Shown piece by piece: positions 27,394 through 35,772 of a stretch of DNA of 64,000 nucleotides (the stretch's first letter is position 1; each line of letters begins with the position of its first letter). Both the position numbers and the translations under genes were made by a program. The DNA is from Pseudarthrobacter sp. NamE2 (GTDB lineage: Bacteria; Actinomycetota; Actinomycetes; Actinomycetales; Micrococcaceae), in contig NZ_VAHN01000009.1 in NCBI RefSeq assembly GCF_005796205.1, positions 123,022 through 187,021 of the forward strand, in the 5' to 3' direction. The notes beneath the pieces were generated by a model. That model did not search any database. It saw only the letters and a program-made list of their open reading frames with translations, and was not told where the DNA came from.

Positions 27394-28296
27394 TCATCCC
27401 TTGGTCGCCCCGCTTTCCAGTCCCTGGATCATCGCTTTGTTCAGCACCAGGAAAACCAGCAGCAGCGGCGTGATGGTGACGCATACGGCCGCGAATGTGG
27501 CGGTCCAGTCCACCTTGCCCATGGCGCCGATGTAGTTCTGCAGGCCCAACGGGATGGTCTTCAGCTCCTCGGACAGGATGAACGTGTTGGCGAAAATGAA
27601 GTCGTTCCAGATGAAGATGCTGTTGACCAGGACCACCGTCACCACCGTGTTCAGGGACAGCGGCAGGGTGATCAGGCCGAAGATCCGGTAAGGCCCGGCA
27701 CCATCCAGTGACGCCGCCTCATACGTCTCGTTGGGGATGTATTCGTAGAACGAGGAAAACAGGTAGACGGACATGGGCAGGGAGAAGCCGGCCAGCGGGA
27801 TGATCATCGACTGGTAGGTGTCGAGCAGGTTCACCGCCGAGTAGTCGATGAACAGGGGGACCAGGGCGATCTGGACCGGAACGATGATGCCGACCAGGAA
27901 CAGCCCGCGGACCAGTCGGCTGAACCGGAACCCGAGGACCTGGATGGCGTAGGCGGCCATCATTCCCAGCAGGACGATCAGGACGTTGGCGCCCATGGTC
28001 ACGGTGAGGCTATTAAGGATGTTGCGGCCCAGGTCGCCCGTTTCGAACGCCCTGGCATAGTTGTCCCAAGTCAGGGACCCCGGAAGGGCGAACGGGTCAC
28101 CGGTGGCGAAGTCGTGCTCTGAGCGGAGGCTGGTCACGAACAGCCACGCCAGGGGATACACCTGCACGATCACGATCAGCATGATCAGTACACGGGACAG
28201 CGTACGGAACAGGTCGGGCCGGCGGCGCTTGCGGCCGGGCTGTGGCGGCGTGACGGCTGCGGTCGCCGTGGGCGGGGCTGCCGCCTGGGTGATCAT
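27394..28296 (-). CDS. ABC sugar transporter permease (MalG-type)
   Basis: A 300-residue permease with six membrane helices and the EAA loop YEAASLDGAGPYRIFGLITLP that docks on the ATPase. The disordered start (about 25 residues) is Pro/Thr/Arg rich. The ATG overlaps the stop of the preceding permease as ATGA, so the two are translationally coupled and form the membrane channel of the importer fed by the lipoprotein at 29184. Confidence 0.9.
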   Translation of the reverse strand: MITQAAAPPTATAAVTPPQPGRKRRRPDLFRTLSRVLIMLIVIVQVYPLAWLFVTSLRSEHDFATGDPFALPGSLTWDNYARAFETGDLGRNILNSLTVTMGANVLIVLLGMMAAYAIQVLGFRFSRLVRGLFLVGIIVPVQIALVPLFIDYSAVNLLDTYQSMIIPLAGFSLPMSVYLFSSFYEYIPNETYEAASLDGAGPYRIFGLITLPLSLNTVVTVVLVNSIFIWNDFIFANTFILSEELKTIPLGLQNYIGAMGKVDWTATFAAVCVTITPLLLVFLVLNKAMIQGLESGATKG

Positions 28297-29174
28297 GAGT
28301 CTGCCTTCCGCTTCAGCAGGAACAGGATGAGTCCGACGGCGACGAGGCACTCGATCACGATGAACACCGAGATCGTGCTGGCGTAGCCGAAGTCCGTGCT
28401 GGTGAATGCCGTCTTGTACATGTAGGTGGTGAGCAGCTCCGAGGATTGCCCCGGGCCGCCGTTGGTCATCAGGTAGGGGATGTCGAAGCCGCGCAACCCG
28501 TACGTGGTGGCCATGATGGTGGTGGTGATCCACACCGGGCGGATGTAGGGGAACCGGATTCTGGTGAAGAGGGTCCACCGGGACGCGCCGTCCAATACCG
28601 CAGCCTCCTCAAGCTCCTTGGGCACTGCGAGCAGGGCCGCGTAGATGATGAGCATGTAGAGCCCGGTGAAGCGCCAGCCTTCAGGTGCGGAGACGGCGGC
28701 CAGTACCGTGTTGACGTCCGAGAGCCAGGGCCGTTCCAGGGCGCCGAGTCCCACCCATTGGAACAGCTGGTTGAGCAGGCCCACCGGTTCCAGGGAGTAG
28801 ATCCGGACAAAGAGGAAGGCGATGGCTACCGTGGAGATCACGGCCGGCAGCAGGTAGAGCGTCTTGATCAGTTCCCGTCCACGCCGCAGGGATGTAAGGA
28901 GGCTGGCGACAACCAACGCGCCACCCAGCTGCAGGACCAGGCAGATCGCCAGGTAGATCAGGGCGTTCAGGAACGCGCGCCAGAAGATGTCATCGGCAAA
29001 GAACATTCGGACGTAATTGTCCAGGCCGACGAACTCCATATCACTGATGCCGTTCCAGGAGAAGAAGCTCAGGAACAATGACTGGAGGATGGGGAAGAGG
29101 ACCGCTGCGCCGTAGAGCAGCAGCGGCGGCAGCAGGAAGACCAGGACGGAAGTCCGTGACCTGTTGGGAAGCAT
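28293..29174 (-). CDS. ABC sugar transporter permease (MalF-type)
   Basis: A 293-residue permease with six helices and the EAA motif ELEEAAVLDGASRWTLFTRIRFP. It lacks the long MalF insertion, as usual for CUT1 importers of actinobacteria. The gene follows the binding protein by 9 bases. No ATP-binding protein is encoded in the operon, so a shared MsiK-type ATPase elsewhere must power it (inference from other actinobacterial CUT1 systems). Confidence 0.9.
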   Translation of the reverse strand: MLPNRSRTSVLVFLLPPLLLYGAAVLFPILQSLFLSFFSWNGISDMEFVGLDNYVRMFFADDIFWRAFLNALIYLAICLVLQLGGALVVASLLTSLRRGRELIKTLYLLPAVISTVAIAFLFVRIYSLEPVGLLNQLFQWVGLGALERPWLSDVNTVLAAVSAPEGWRFTGLYMLIIYAALLAVPKELEEAAVLDGASRWTLFTRIRFPYIRPVWITTTIMATTYGLRGFDIPYLMTNGGPGQSSELLTTYMYKTAFTSTDFGYASTISVFIVIECLVAVGLILFLLKRKADS

Positions 29175-29183
29175 GGCGGGCCT

Positions 29184-30518
29184 TTACTTGAAAAACTTCG
29201 GAGCGTTCTGGGCGATGGTTTTGTCCATGGTGTCCGTGAACTGCTGTGGGGTGATTTCACCCTGCACCAGCAGGACGAGTTCCTGCTGCAGCCGGCCGTT
29301 GGTAGTGGGGTCCAGCTGCGTGTCCCAAGGCATGGCCTGCTTTTCGCCGAGGTCCTTGGCCTGGTCGAGGGCCTTTTGGTATAGGGGCGTGGCATTGGCC
29401 GGAACGGCGGTTTCGACGTCGGTGGTGGGGGAAAGTGCGCCCGTTGCGGCGTATTCGGCGGGGTACTTTTCCAGCGCGAACTTCAGGAAGTCGCTCACCA
29501 GGGGGTCATAGGTCCTGGCATTGACGGCCATACCGATGCCGGAGGGGGAGACGAACTCGTTTGCCGCCGTCACGGATCCCTCTGTGGTGGGCAGCGTGAA
29601 GAAGTCGATGTCGTTCCGGACGGCGGGGTTCAGCTTGTCCGTGGCAAGGCTGGGGAGTTCCCACGTGCCGATGTTGTACATGGCGGCCTGGCCGGAGGTG
29701 AAATGGTTCTGGGCATCGGAATAGCCCTGGGCCGAGAAACCGTCCTGGAAGCACTTTGCCTTGCCGAGCTCGGCCATCCAGATGGCCGTCTTTTGGCCGG
29801 CAGGGTCGCTGAATTTGGCCTCGCCCTTCTTCAGCTTCTGAATGAAGTCGGGGCCTGCTTCACGGAAGGGCTGGTACGCGACGTACCGTTCCAGCGGCCA
29901 CTGGTCCTGGCCGTCGATGGCGATCGGGGTGATACCGGCCTGGCGCAGGGCGGTGCACATGGCCGGTATGTCGTCGAGCGACTTCGGCACGCCGACGCCG
30001 GCCTTTTCCAGCAGCGCCTTGTTGTACCAGATGAACTCCAGTTCGAACTGGAACGGGATCATGTAGAGGGAGCCGTCGTCGAAACGCTGGTAGTCCAGTG
30101 CTGCCGGGCGGTAGTCGTCGTACATGTCCAGCGTCTTCAGCAGCTTCTCGGCGTCCACCATCTTGCCCTGCTTGGCCAGCTGCTGTGCGAAGGGAGTGGC
30201 GTCCGTGTCGAACAGTTCGGGAAGCTTGTTGGCCGCCGCCAGGGTTTCGAGCTTTTGGATGTAGGACGGCCGGTCCGGGGTGGTGATGAGGTTCAGCTCG
30301 AAGCCCGGGTGCTCCTTGGCGTAGTCGTCGGCGAGCTTCTTCATGATGTTGATGACGGCGCCATCGGCCGGGCGGGACAGCAGCCAGGAAATTTCCCGGG
30401 GTTTGATCTCTCCGGCGGGGCTGACGTTGGAGGGGTCGGTGGAATTTCCACCGCCACAGGCGGTCAGGGCCAATGCGGTGACAGCCGCGGCAGCGGCGGC
30501 GCGGAACAGGTTCTTCAT
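29184..30518 (-). CDS. Lipoprotein sugar-binding protein of the ABC importer
   Basis: A 444-residue family 1 solute-binding protein. The lipobox is LTACGGG after a 17-residue hydrophobic stretch, so the mature protein is tethered to the outer face of the membrane through Cys. The MalE-like phrases YPAEYAATGALSP and TSGQAAMYNIGTWELPS are conserved. Given its place between a GH32 enzyme and two permeases, it should bind di-fructose anhydride, levanbiose or short levan oligomers. ATG 30518 has AAGAAAG upstream. Confidence 0.9.
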   Translation of the reverse strand: MKNLFRAAAAAAVTALALTACGGGNSTDPSNVSPAGEIKPREISWLLSRPADGAVINIMKKLADDYAKEHPGFELNLITTPDRPSYIQKLETLAAANKLPELFDTDATPFAQQLAKQGKMVDAEKLLKTLDMYDDYRPAALDYQRFDDGSLYMIPFQFELEFIWYNKALLEKAGVGVPKSLDDIPAMCTALRQAGITPIAIDGQDQWPLERYVAYQPFREAGPDFIQKLKKGEAKFSDPAGQKTAIWMAELGKAKCFQDGFSAQGYSDAQNHFTSGQAAMYNIGTWELPSLATDKLNPAVRNDIDFFTLPTTEGSVTAANEFVSPSGIGMAVNARTYDPLVSDFLKFALEKYPAEYAATGALSPTTDVETAVPANATPLYQKALDQAKDLGEKQAMPWDTQLDPTTNGRLQQELVLLVQGEITPQQFTDTMDKTIAQNAPKFFK

Positions 30519-30571
30519 TGGGATTCTTTCTTGCTGGAAACGGATCGATGGGAGGGAGGGGGCAGGGAGGA

Positions 30572-32008
30572 TTAGCTGGTGGTGCGCTTGCGTACTTCGA
30601 AGGAGGTGACGGCCACTGATCCCTCGCCGGCAAACACGCCGATCCGGCCCGTGGGGTGGTCGTAGATCCGGGTGCTGAGGGCCACCTGCCGGTCCACGAC
30701 GGCGACGCACAGGTCACCGTCCACCACGACTTCCAGCGTGTGCTTGCCGGGAGGCAGGTTGCAGGGGCGCTCGAGCTCGACGGCGTAGGGGACGTCGCCT
30801 GATACCTGCCACTGCGCGTCACCCGTGGTGGCCCGCGGCCAGCGGTCGAGGACCAGGCGTCCGCGGTGTGGCTCCAGCCGGAGGATGTAGGAGCGGTCGC
30901 CGTCAGCACTCGATCGCAGCAGCACTCCGCATTCGGTGGTGCCGGCCGCGATGTCCAGTACCGCTTTGGCATAGAACTGGGTGGGAACGTCGTGGGCGGA
31001 GAGGACGGAGCTGTAGCCGTCCGGGACGTCCATCCGGAGGGGCATGTCCTGGCCCAGCGCGAGCGGTACCTCGTCCCAAAAACTGTCCACCAGCTCATCG
31101 GCTAGGCCGAACGCCAACGTCCCGTCCGGGTTCTGCCGGGCCTCAAGGACGGCCATGGTGCCCGCCCACTGCCAGGCGCCGTCGTCGGAATCTCCTTCCT
31201 TGCTGGCGATCCAGCCGAAGAAGAACCGCCGGCCGTCCCATTCCGCCGTCTTGGAGGCGTAAAAGGCGCGCCCGTCAATGCTGTCCAGGGCCGGGACCGT
31301 CCAGGGACCGGTGGGGCTCTTGGCCATGCGGTAGCGGGTGGTGAAGGTTTCCGAGAATTCGGAGTAGACCAGGTACCACCAGCCACCCCACTCGAAGACG
31401 TCAGGGCACTCGTGGGTAATGTATCGGCGGGGGTCCCAGAAGGGCTCTGCATATTCCCAGGTCATAAGGTCCGTGGACACGCACTGGGCGATGACGCCGC
31501 GCCGGCGCTCGGGTCCGTCCGTGTGCCGTGCCGCCAAGAGCATGCGCCATAGCCCGGAAGTCCCGTCGCGGAAAACGAAAGGGTCCCGCCAGTCTGCGGA
31601 CTCGTACCCGTCCGGGGCCCCGAAGGTGAGTTCTGGATGTTTGGTCCAGGAGCCCGTTCCGTCCGTGCTGGTGGCGTGCATGACCAGCTGCAGCGGCAGG
31701 CCGTCCTGGCCTGTGTTCGCAGGATTGTGGCCGGTGTAGAACAGGTGGTGGACGCCGGCCTCGTCCACAACGATGCTGCCGGTGTAGCAGTTGAAGTCCG
31801 GCTCGTCCGTGCTCCCGTGTGGGAGGGCGACGCCGTGGTCCTGGAACTGCGTCAGGTCCTTGGTGGTCACCAGGTTCCAGGACGTTCCGGGCTTTGGCTC
31901 GCCGCGCACTTCGTGGAGGTAGAACAGCCGGAACTCGCCGTCCTGCTGGTAAGGGATAAGATCGCCAACCCAGGCATCGGCGGGCTGGAAAAAGACTGGA
32001 TAGTTCAT
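30572..32008 (-). CDS. Cytoplasmic GH32 fructosidase (possible DFA IV/levanbiose hydrolase)
   Basis: A 478-residue GH32 protein without signal peptide. The five-blade propeller carries WRDPF near residues 138-142 (transition-state Asp) and ECPD near 199 (acid/base Glu), but the nucleophile region is VGDLIPY with Asp16 instead of the usual WMNDPNG. The beta-sandwich follows from about residue 330 (CGVLLRSSADG, LEVVVDGDLCVAVVDRQ). First gene of an operon with an ABC importer and LacI regulator and divergent from levan fructotransferase, it probably opens the imported dianhydride or splits levanbiose. The substrate is inference; GH32 membership is firm. Confidence 0.85.
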   Translation of the reverse strand: MNYPVFFQPADAWVGDLIPYQQDGEFRLFYLHEVRGEPKPGTSWNLVTTKDLTQFQDHGVALPHGSTDEPDFNCYTGSIVVDEAGVHHLFYTGHNPANTGQDGLPLQLVMHATSTDGTGSWTKHPELTFGAPDGYESADWRDPFVFRDGTSGLWRMLLAARHTDGPERRRGVIAQCVSTDLMTWEYAEPFWDPRRYITHECPDVFEWGGWWYLVYSEFSETFTTRYRMAKSPTGPWTVPALDSIDGRAFYASKTAEWDGRRFFFGWIASKEGDSDDGAWQWAGTMAVLEARQNPDGTLAFGLADELVDSFWDEVPLALGQDMPLRMDVPDGYSSVLSAHDVPTQFYAKAVLDIAAGTTECGVLLRSSADGDRSYILRLEPHRGRLVLDRWPRATTGDAQWQVSGDVPYAVELERPCNLPPGKHTLEVVVDGDLCVAVVDRQVALSTRIYDHPTGRIGVFAGEGSVAVTSFEVRKRTTS

Positions 32009-32030
32009 CGACGGTGATGTCCATTTCTGC

Positions 32031-32042
32031 TAAAGCGTTTGA
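32031..32042. promoter_or_regulatory. LacI-type operator 1 (TAAAGCGTTTGA)
   Basis: Fits TnAAnCGnTTnA. It lies 22 bases upstream of the cytoplasmic GH32 start, within its expected promoter or leader, and is flanked by TTTCTGC on the left. Confidence 0.7.
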
Positions 32043-32075
32043 CCATTCGAAAACTAGCGGGAAAAAGCATGACGA

Positions 32076-32087
32076 TCAAGCGTTTTA
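32076..32087. promoter_or_regulatory. LacI-type operator 2 (TCAAGCGTTTTA)
   Basis: Inverted copy of operator 1: 17 of 19 bases match when reverse-complemented, including the flanking TTTCTGC. Centre-to-centre distance to operator 1 is 45 bases, suitable for binding one tetramer or two dimers at the operon promoter. Confidence 0.7.
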
Positions 32088-32141
32088 GCAGAAATACTTT
32101 TAGAAGCTCCTTCTGTCGGTTTTGTCATGGGGTTACTTTGC

Positions 32142-32153
32142 TCAAACGCTTGA
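32142..32153. promoter_or_regulatory. LacI-type operator 3 (TCAAACGCTTGA)
   Basis: Closest of the four to a perfect dyad around ACGC. It is upstream of the levan fructotransferase gene, 66 bases from operator 2. Confidence 0.7.
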
Positions 32154-32186
32154 CCAGCGGATGCCGCTGTCGGTATCTTCTCCTGC

Positions 32187-32198
32187 TAAAGCGCTTAA
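32187..32198. promoter_or_regulatory. LacI-type operator 4 (TAAAGCGCTTAA)
   Basis: Lies 30 bases before the levan fructotransferase start and shares the flank CTGCTAAAGCG with operator 1. Distance to operator 3 is 45 bases, mirroring operators 1 and 2. Confidence 0.7.
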
Positions 32199-32228
32199 GC
32201 GCTGACACCCCTGGAGAGGAAGTCAACG

Positions 32229-33797
32229 ATGACCCATGCCATAACCCGCCGACACGCCCTGCAGGGAACGGGAGCCGGAGCGCTCGCCCTGCTTCTTGGC
32301 GCCACCGCTGCGGCCCCGCCTGCAGGGGCGCAAAATTCCCAGCGTGCCGTGTACCATATGACACCGCCGTCAGGCTGGCTGTGCGACCCCCAGCGTCCGG
32401 TGTTCGTCAACGGGGCCTACCACCTCTACTATCTGCACTCCACAGTGAACAACGGCCCGGGCGGATGGGACCATGCCACCACGGCCGACGGCGTGCACTT
32501 TACGCACCACGGCGACGTCCTGCCGCTGCAGCCCGACTTCCCGGTATGGTCCGGTTCGGCGGTAGTGGACGGCGCCAATACTGCGGGCTTTGGCGCCGGT
32601 GCCATCGTAGTGCTCGCTACCCAGCCCACCGACGGCATCCGGAAGTACCAGGAGCAGTACCTGTACTGGTCCACGGACGGCGGTTACACCTTCACCGCGC
32701 TGCCGGATCCGGTGATCGCCAACACCGACGGCCGGGCCGCTGTGACGCAGGCGGACATCGACAACGCCGAATGGTTCCGGGATCCGAAGGTCCACTGGGA
32801 TGCAGCACGCAATGAGTGGGTGTGCGTGATCGGGCGGGCCCGGTACGCAGCCTTCTACACGTCACCGAACCTGCGGGACTGGCAGCTGAAACGGAACTTC
32901 GATTTCCCCAACCACGCGCTGGGTGGAATCGAGTGTCCGGACCTGTTCGAGATGACAGCCAATGACGGCACACGGCACTGGATACTCGGCGCCAGCATGG
33001 ACGCCTACAGCATCGGCCTGCCCATGACCTACGCCTACTGGACCGGACGGTGGGACGGCGAACAGTTCCTCGCAAACGACGTCAACAACCCGCAGTGGCT
33101 CGACTGGGGTTGGGACTGGTACGGCGCGGTGACCTGGCCGGCAGTGGAAGCGCCGGAGACAAAACGCTACGCCATCGGCTGGATGAACAACTGGAAGTAT
33201 GCCGCCCGTGACGTTCCCACCGACGCCACCGACGGGTACAACGGACAGAACTCGATCGTGCGCGAGCTGCGCCTCGAGCAGCAACCTGGCGGGTGGTACA
33301 GCCTGCTGGGCAGCCCGGTCCAGGCGCTCGTCCGGCACGCAACCTCCACCACGCTGTTCCCCGATCGGGCCGTGAACGGCAGCGCCGTCCTGCCGTGGTG
33401 CGGCCGGGCGTATGAGCTGGAACTGGACATCTCATGGGACACCGCGGCGAACATCGGGGTCTCTGTTGGCCGTTCCGCCGACTGCACCCGCCACACAAAC
33501 ATCGGCAAGTACGGCGCTGACCTGTACGTGGACCGTGCACCCTCTGACCAGGCCGGGTTTACGCTTGTTCCCTACACCCGCGCGGCCGCGCCGATCGATG
33601 CCGCAGCCCGCTCAATGCACCTGCGCATCTTCGTTGACACCCAGAGCGTGGAGGTCTTCGTCAATGCCGGGCACACGGTGCTTTCCCAGCAGGTGCACTT
33701 CGCCCCCGGCGATACCGGCATCTCGTTCTACACCGACGGCGGACCCGCCACCTACTCCGGGATCACCATCCGGGAGTTCGCAAGGCCGGCGGCCTAG
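32229..33797 (+). CDS. Secreted levan fructotransferase (DFA IV-forming), GH32
   Basis: 522 residues with a Tat-type signal peptide (ITRRHALQGTG, then a hydrophobic stretch to PAGAQ). The mature start YHMTPPSGWLCDPQRPV, with nucleophile Asp53, WFRDPK with Asp185 and IECPDLF with Glu235, closely resembles the Arthrobacter ureafaciens levan fructotransferase as I recall it, rather than ordinary levanases (WMNDPNG). That enzyme cleaves levan and cyclises the terminal difructose to DFA IV. A beta-sandwich domain fills the last ~170 residues (FVDTQSVEVFVNAGH). GGAGAGGA precedes the ATG. Divergent from the import operon and preceded by LacI-type operators. Confidence 0.88.
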   Translation: MTHAITRRHALQGTGAGALALLLGATAAAPPAGAQNSQRAVYHMTPPSGWLCDPQRPVFVNGAYHLYYLHSTVNNGPGGWDHATTADGVHFTHHGDVLPLQPDFPVWSGSAVVDGANTAGFGAGAIVVLATQPTDGIRKYQEQYLYWSTDGGYTFTALPDPVIANTDGRAAVTQADIDNAEWFRDPKVHWDAARNEWVCVIGRARYAAFYTSPNLRDWQLKRNFDFPNHALGGIECPDLFEMTANDGTRHWILGASMDAYSIGLPMTYAYWTGRWDGEQFLANDVNNPQWLDWGWDWYGAVTWPAVEAPETKRYAIGWMNNWKYAARDVPTDATDGYNGQNSIVRELRLEQQPGGWYSLLGSPVQALVRHATSTTLFPDRAVNGSAVLPWCGRAYELELDISWDTAANIGVSVGRSADCTRHTNIGKYGADLYVDRAPSDQAGFTLVPYTRAAAPIDAAARSMHLRIFVDTQSVEVFVNAGHTVLSQQVHFAPGDTGISFYTDGGPATYSGITIREFARPAA

Positions 33798-34900
33798 AGC
33801 ATGCCCAGCATGGACAACTGCTTGGCCATGCCGGCGCCGTCCGGGGAGTAGATCCACGGCACCTTGGACGTGGTGTGGTCCCCGTCCTCCGAGTGGCCGC
33901 CGGCGAACACGGACTCGCTGATGGACAGCTGGCGGATGGCGATCGCTGCCACCTTGTCCGGGTTCTCCGAGGCGAATCCGGAGTAGATGGCCTCGTCATG
34001 CTGGCCGTTGTCGCCGATCAGGAGCCAGCGCATGTCCGGGAACTCCTTGCTGAGGCGTTCCAGGTTCCGGTGCTTGTGCTCCTGGCCGCTGCGGAACCAG
34101 CGGTCCTGGGTCAGGCCCCAGTCGGTGAGCAGCAGTGCGCCCTTCGGATACATGTTGCGGGTGAGGAAACGGGCCAGGGTGGGGGCCGCGTTCCAGGGGC
34201 CGGTGGACAGGTAGATCACGGGAGCGTCCGGATACTCGATGGTGAGCCGGTCCAGCAGCACGGCCATGCCTGGTGTGGCCATGCGGGCGCGCTCGCTGAG
34301 CACGAACGTGTTCCAGAGCGCCAGGAACGGCCGTGGCAGGGCGGTCACCATGACCGTGTCATCGATATCGGACACGATGCCGAACTTCACGCCCGGCGCG
34401 ATCACCTGGATGGGAGCTTCCACCGGCTCTGTTCCTTCGGCCCGGAGGACGGCAGTGTGCCAGCCGGGGGACAGTCGGACGTCCACTTCCGTGTCGATGA
34501 CGCCGCCGCGGTCCGACCGGACATGGGTGACAACATCACCGATGGTGATTTCGACGTCGGTGAACTGCAACGGTATGCCCGTAAACGCCCGCCAGCCGCG
34601 GATGTTCTGGTTTCCGTTTTGGGCCTCGGCTTCTGCTTTGCTGCCGGGCAGCGGCTTCTGCGTCATCAGCACGCGCCCCAGGACCCGGACCTGATGGGTG
34701 GAGCCGTAGCCCTGGTAGGCGATGGTTTGCGGAACGAACCTCCACCGCTTGGCCAGCCTGACCCGGGCGTCGTTGAAGGTGTCAGAGATGCGGTGCGCCA
34801 TCCGGAAGACCTGGCTTCCGGACAGCCCGGTCCTGCTGTGCAGGTCCCCGGCGGAAGCGGGCGCTGTGTTCCGTGGCGGATTCTGTGGAGCCTTGTCCAT
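33794..34900 (-). CDS. App1-family phosphatase domain protein (DUF2183)
   Basis: 368 residues from ATG 34900. The second half holds the App1/DUF2183 catalytic phosphatase region: SDIDDTVM (HAD-like DxDxT nucleophile), IYLSTGPWN, and LLIGDNGQHDEAIY. In yeast App1 is a phosphatidate phosphatase; bacterial members are uncharacterised. The N-terminal half contains a beta-rich segment (QGYGSTHQVRVLGRVL). The stop codon overlaps that of the levan fructotransferase gene through CTAG. No operon partner. Confidence 0.82.
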   Translation of the reverse strand: MDKAPQNPPRNTAPASAGDLHSRTGLSGSQVFRMAHRISDTFNDARVRLAKRWRFVPQTIAYQGYGSTHQVRVLGRVLMTQKPLPGSKAEAEAQNGNQNIRGWRAFTGIPLQFTDVEITIGDVVTHVRSDRGGVIDTEVDVRLSPGWHTAVLRAEGTEPVEAPIQVIAPGVKFGIVSDIDDTVMVTALPRPFLALWNTFVLSERARMATPGMAVLLDRLTIEYPDAPVIYLSTGPWNAAPTLARFLTRNMYPKGALLLTDWGLTQDRWFRSGQEHKHRNLERLSKEFPDMRWLLIGDNGQHDEAIYSGFASENPDKVAAIAIRQLSISESVFAGGHSEDGDHTTSKVPWIYSPDGAGMAKQLSMLGML

Positions 34901-34980
34901 GGGTCCACTCTGCCACAGCACCGCTTCCGGCGAGGAGACACCGGCAGCGTTACGCCGCCTGGTGACCCGGCCGCCGGTTC

Positions 34981-35712
34981 TCAGCCCGTGCCCAGGATCG
35001 CGCGCAGGGTCTCGGCGTTCCGCACTGCGTTGCCGCCGCCGTCGTTATTGAAATAGGCGTAGACGTCCAGGCCGCTGCCCTCCCAGCCGCGGATCTTGTC
35101 CGCCCACCAGTGCAGGTCCGCGTCAGAGTAGGAGCCGGCGTAGAGGTGCTGGTGGTCCGGCCCGTGCAGCCGGACGTACGCGAACGGGGCCGTGGTGCGC
35201 AGCAGGCAGGGCAGGTTGGCGCCGCTCATGATGCAGTAGGCAGCCTGGTGCCGCTCAAGGAGTGCGAACACCTCGGGGGAGTCCCAGGTAGGATGCCGGA
35301 ACTCGACAGCCACCCGTATCCAGGGCGGCACCGAGGCCAGGAAGTAGTCCAGCCGGGCGTCGTCCCGTTCCATCTGCGGCGGGAGCTGGACCAGGAGGAC
35401 GGCCCGCTTGTCGCCCAGTTCGTGCCAGCAGCGGGTGATCCGCTCCAGCCACACTTCCGGTGAGTACAGCTTGCGGGCATGGGTGAGGCCCCGCGGGGCC
35501 TTGACGGACATGGTGAAGCCGGCAGGCAGGCGCTGGTTCCAGCCCGCGAACGTGGTGTCCCTTGGCCACCGGTAGAAACTTGCATTGAGCTCCACGGTAC
35601 TGAACCGTGCCACATAATGCCGGAGCCGGTCCTTCACCGGCAGCTTCGGCGGGTAGAGCACGTTCTCCCAATGGTCGTAGCTCCACCCCGAGGTGCCGAT
35701 ATGGACCGCCAT
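34981..35712 (-). CDS. DUF72 domain protein
   Basis: A 243-residue TIM-barrel-like protein with all DUF72 hallmarks: IGTSGWSYDHW at the start, YVARFSTVELNASFYRWP, FTMSVKAPRGLTH, AVEFRHPTW and YAYFNNDGGGNAVRNA. The family is widespread and uncharacterised; relation to endonuclease IV-like barrels has been noted. It is divergent from the GH15 gene, with 60 bases between starts. Confidence 0.9.
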   Translation of the reverse strand: MAVHIGTSGWSYDHWENVLYPPKLPVKDRLRHYVARFSTVELNASFYRWPRDTTFAGWNQRLPAGFTMSVKAPRGLTHARKLYSPEVWLERITRCWHELGDKRAVLLVQLPPQMERDDARLDYFLASVPPWIRVAVEFRHPTWDSPEVFALLERHQAAYCIMSGANLPCLLRTTAPFAYVRLHGPDHQHLYAGSYSDADLHWWADKIRGWEGSGLDVYAYFNNDGGGNAVRNAETLRAILGTG

Positions 35713-35772
35713 TCCTGCAGGCTACACCGGATTGTGCCTTTGCCGCCGGGCGGACTGTGGCAGGGTAAGGAC

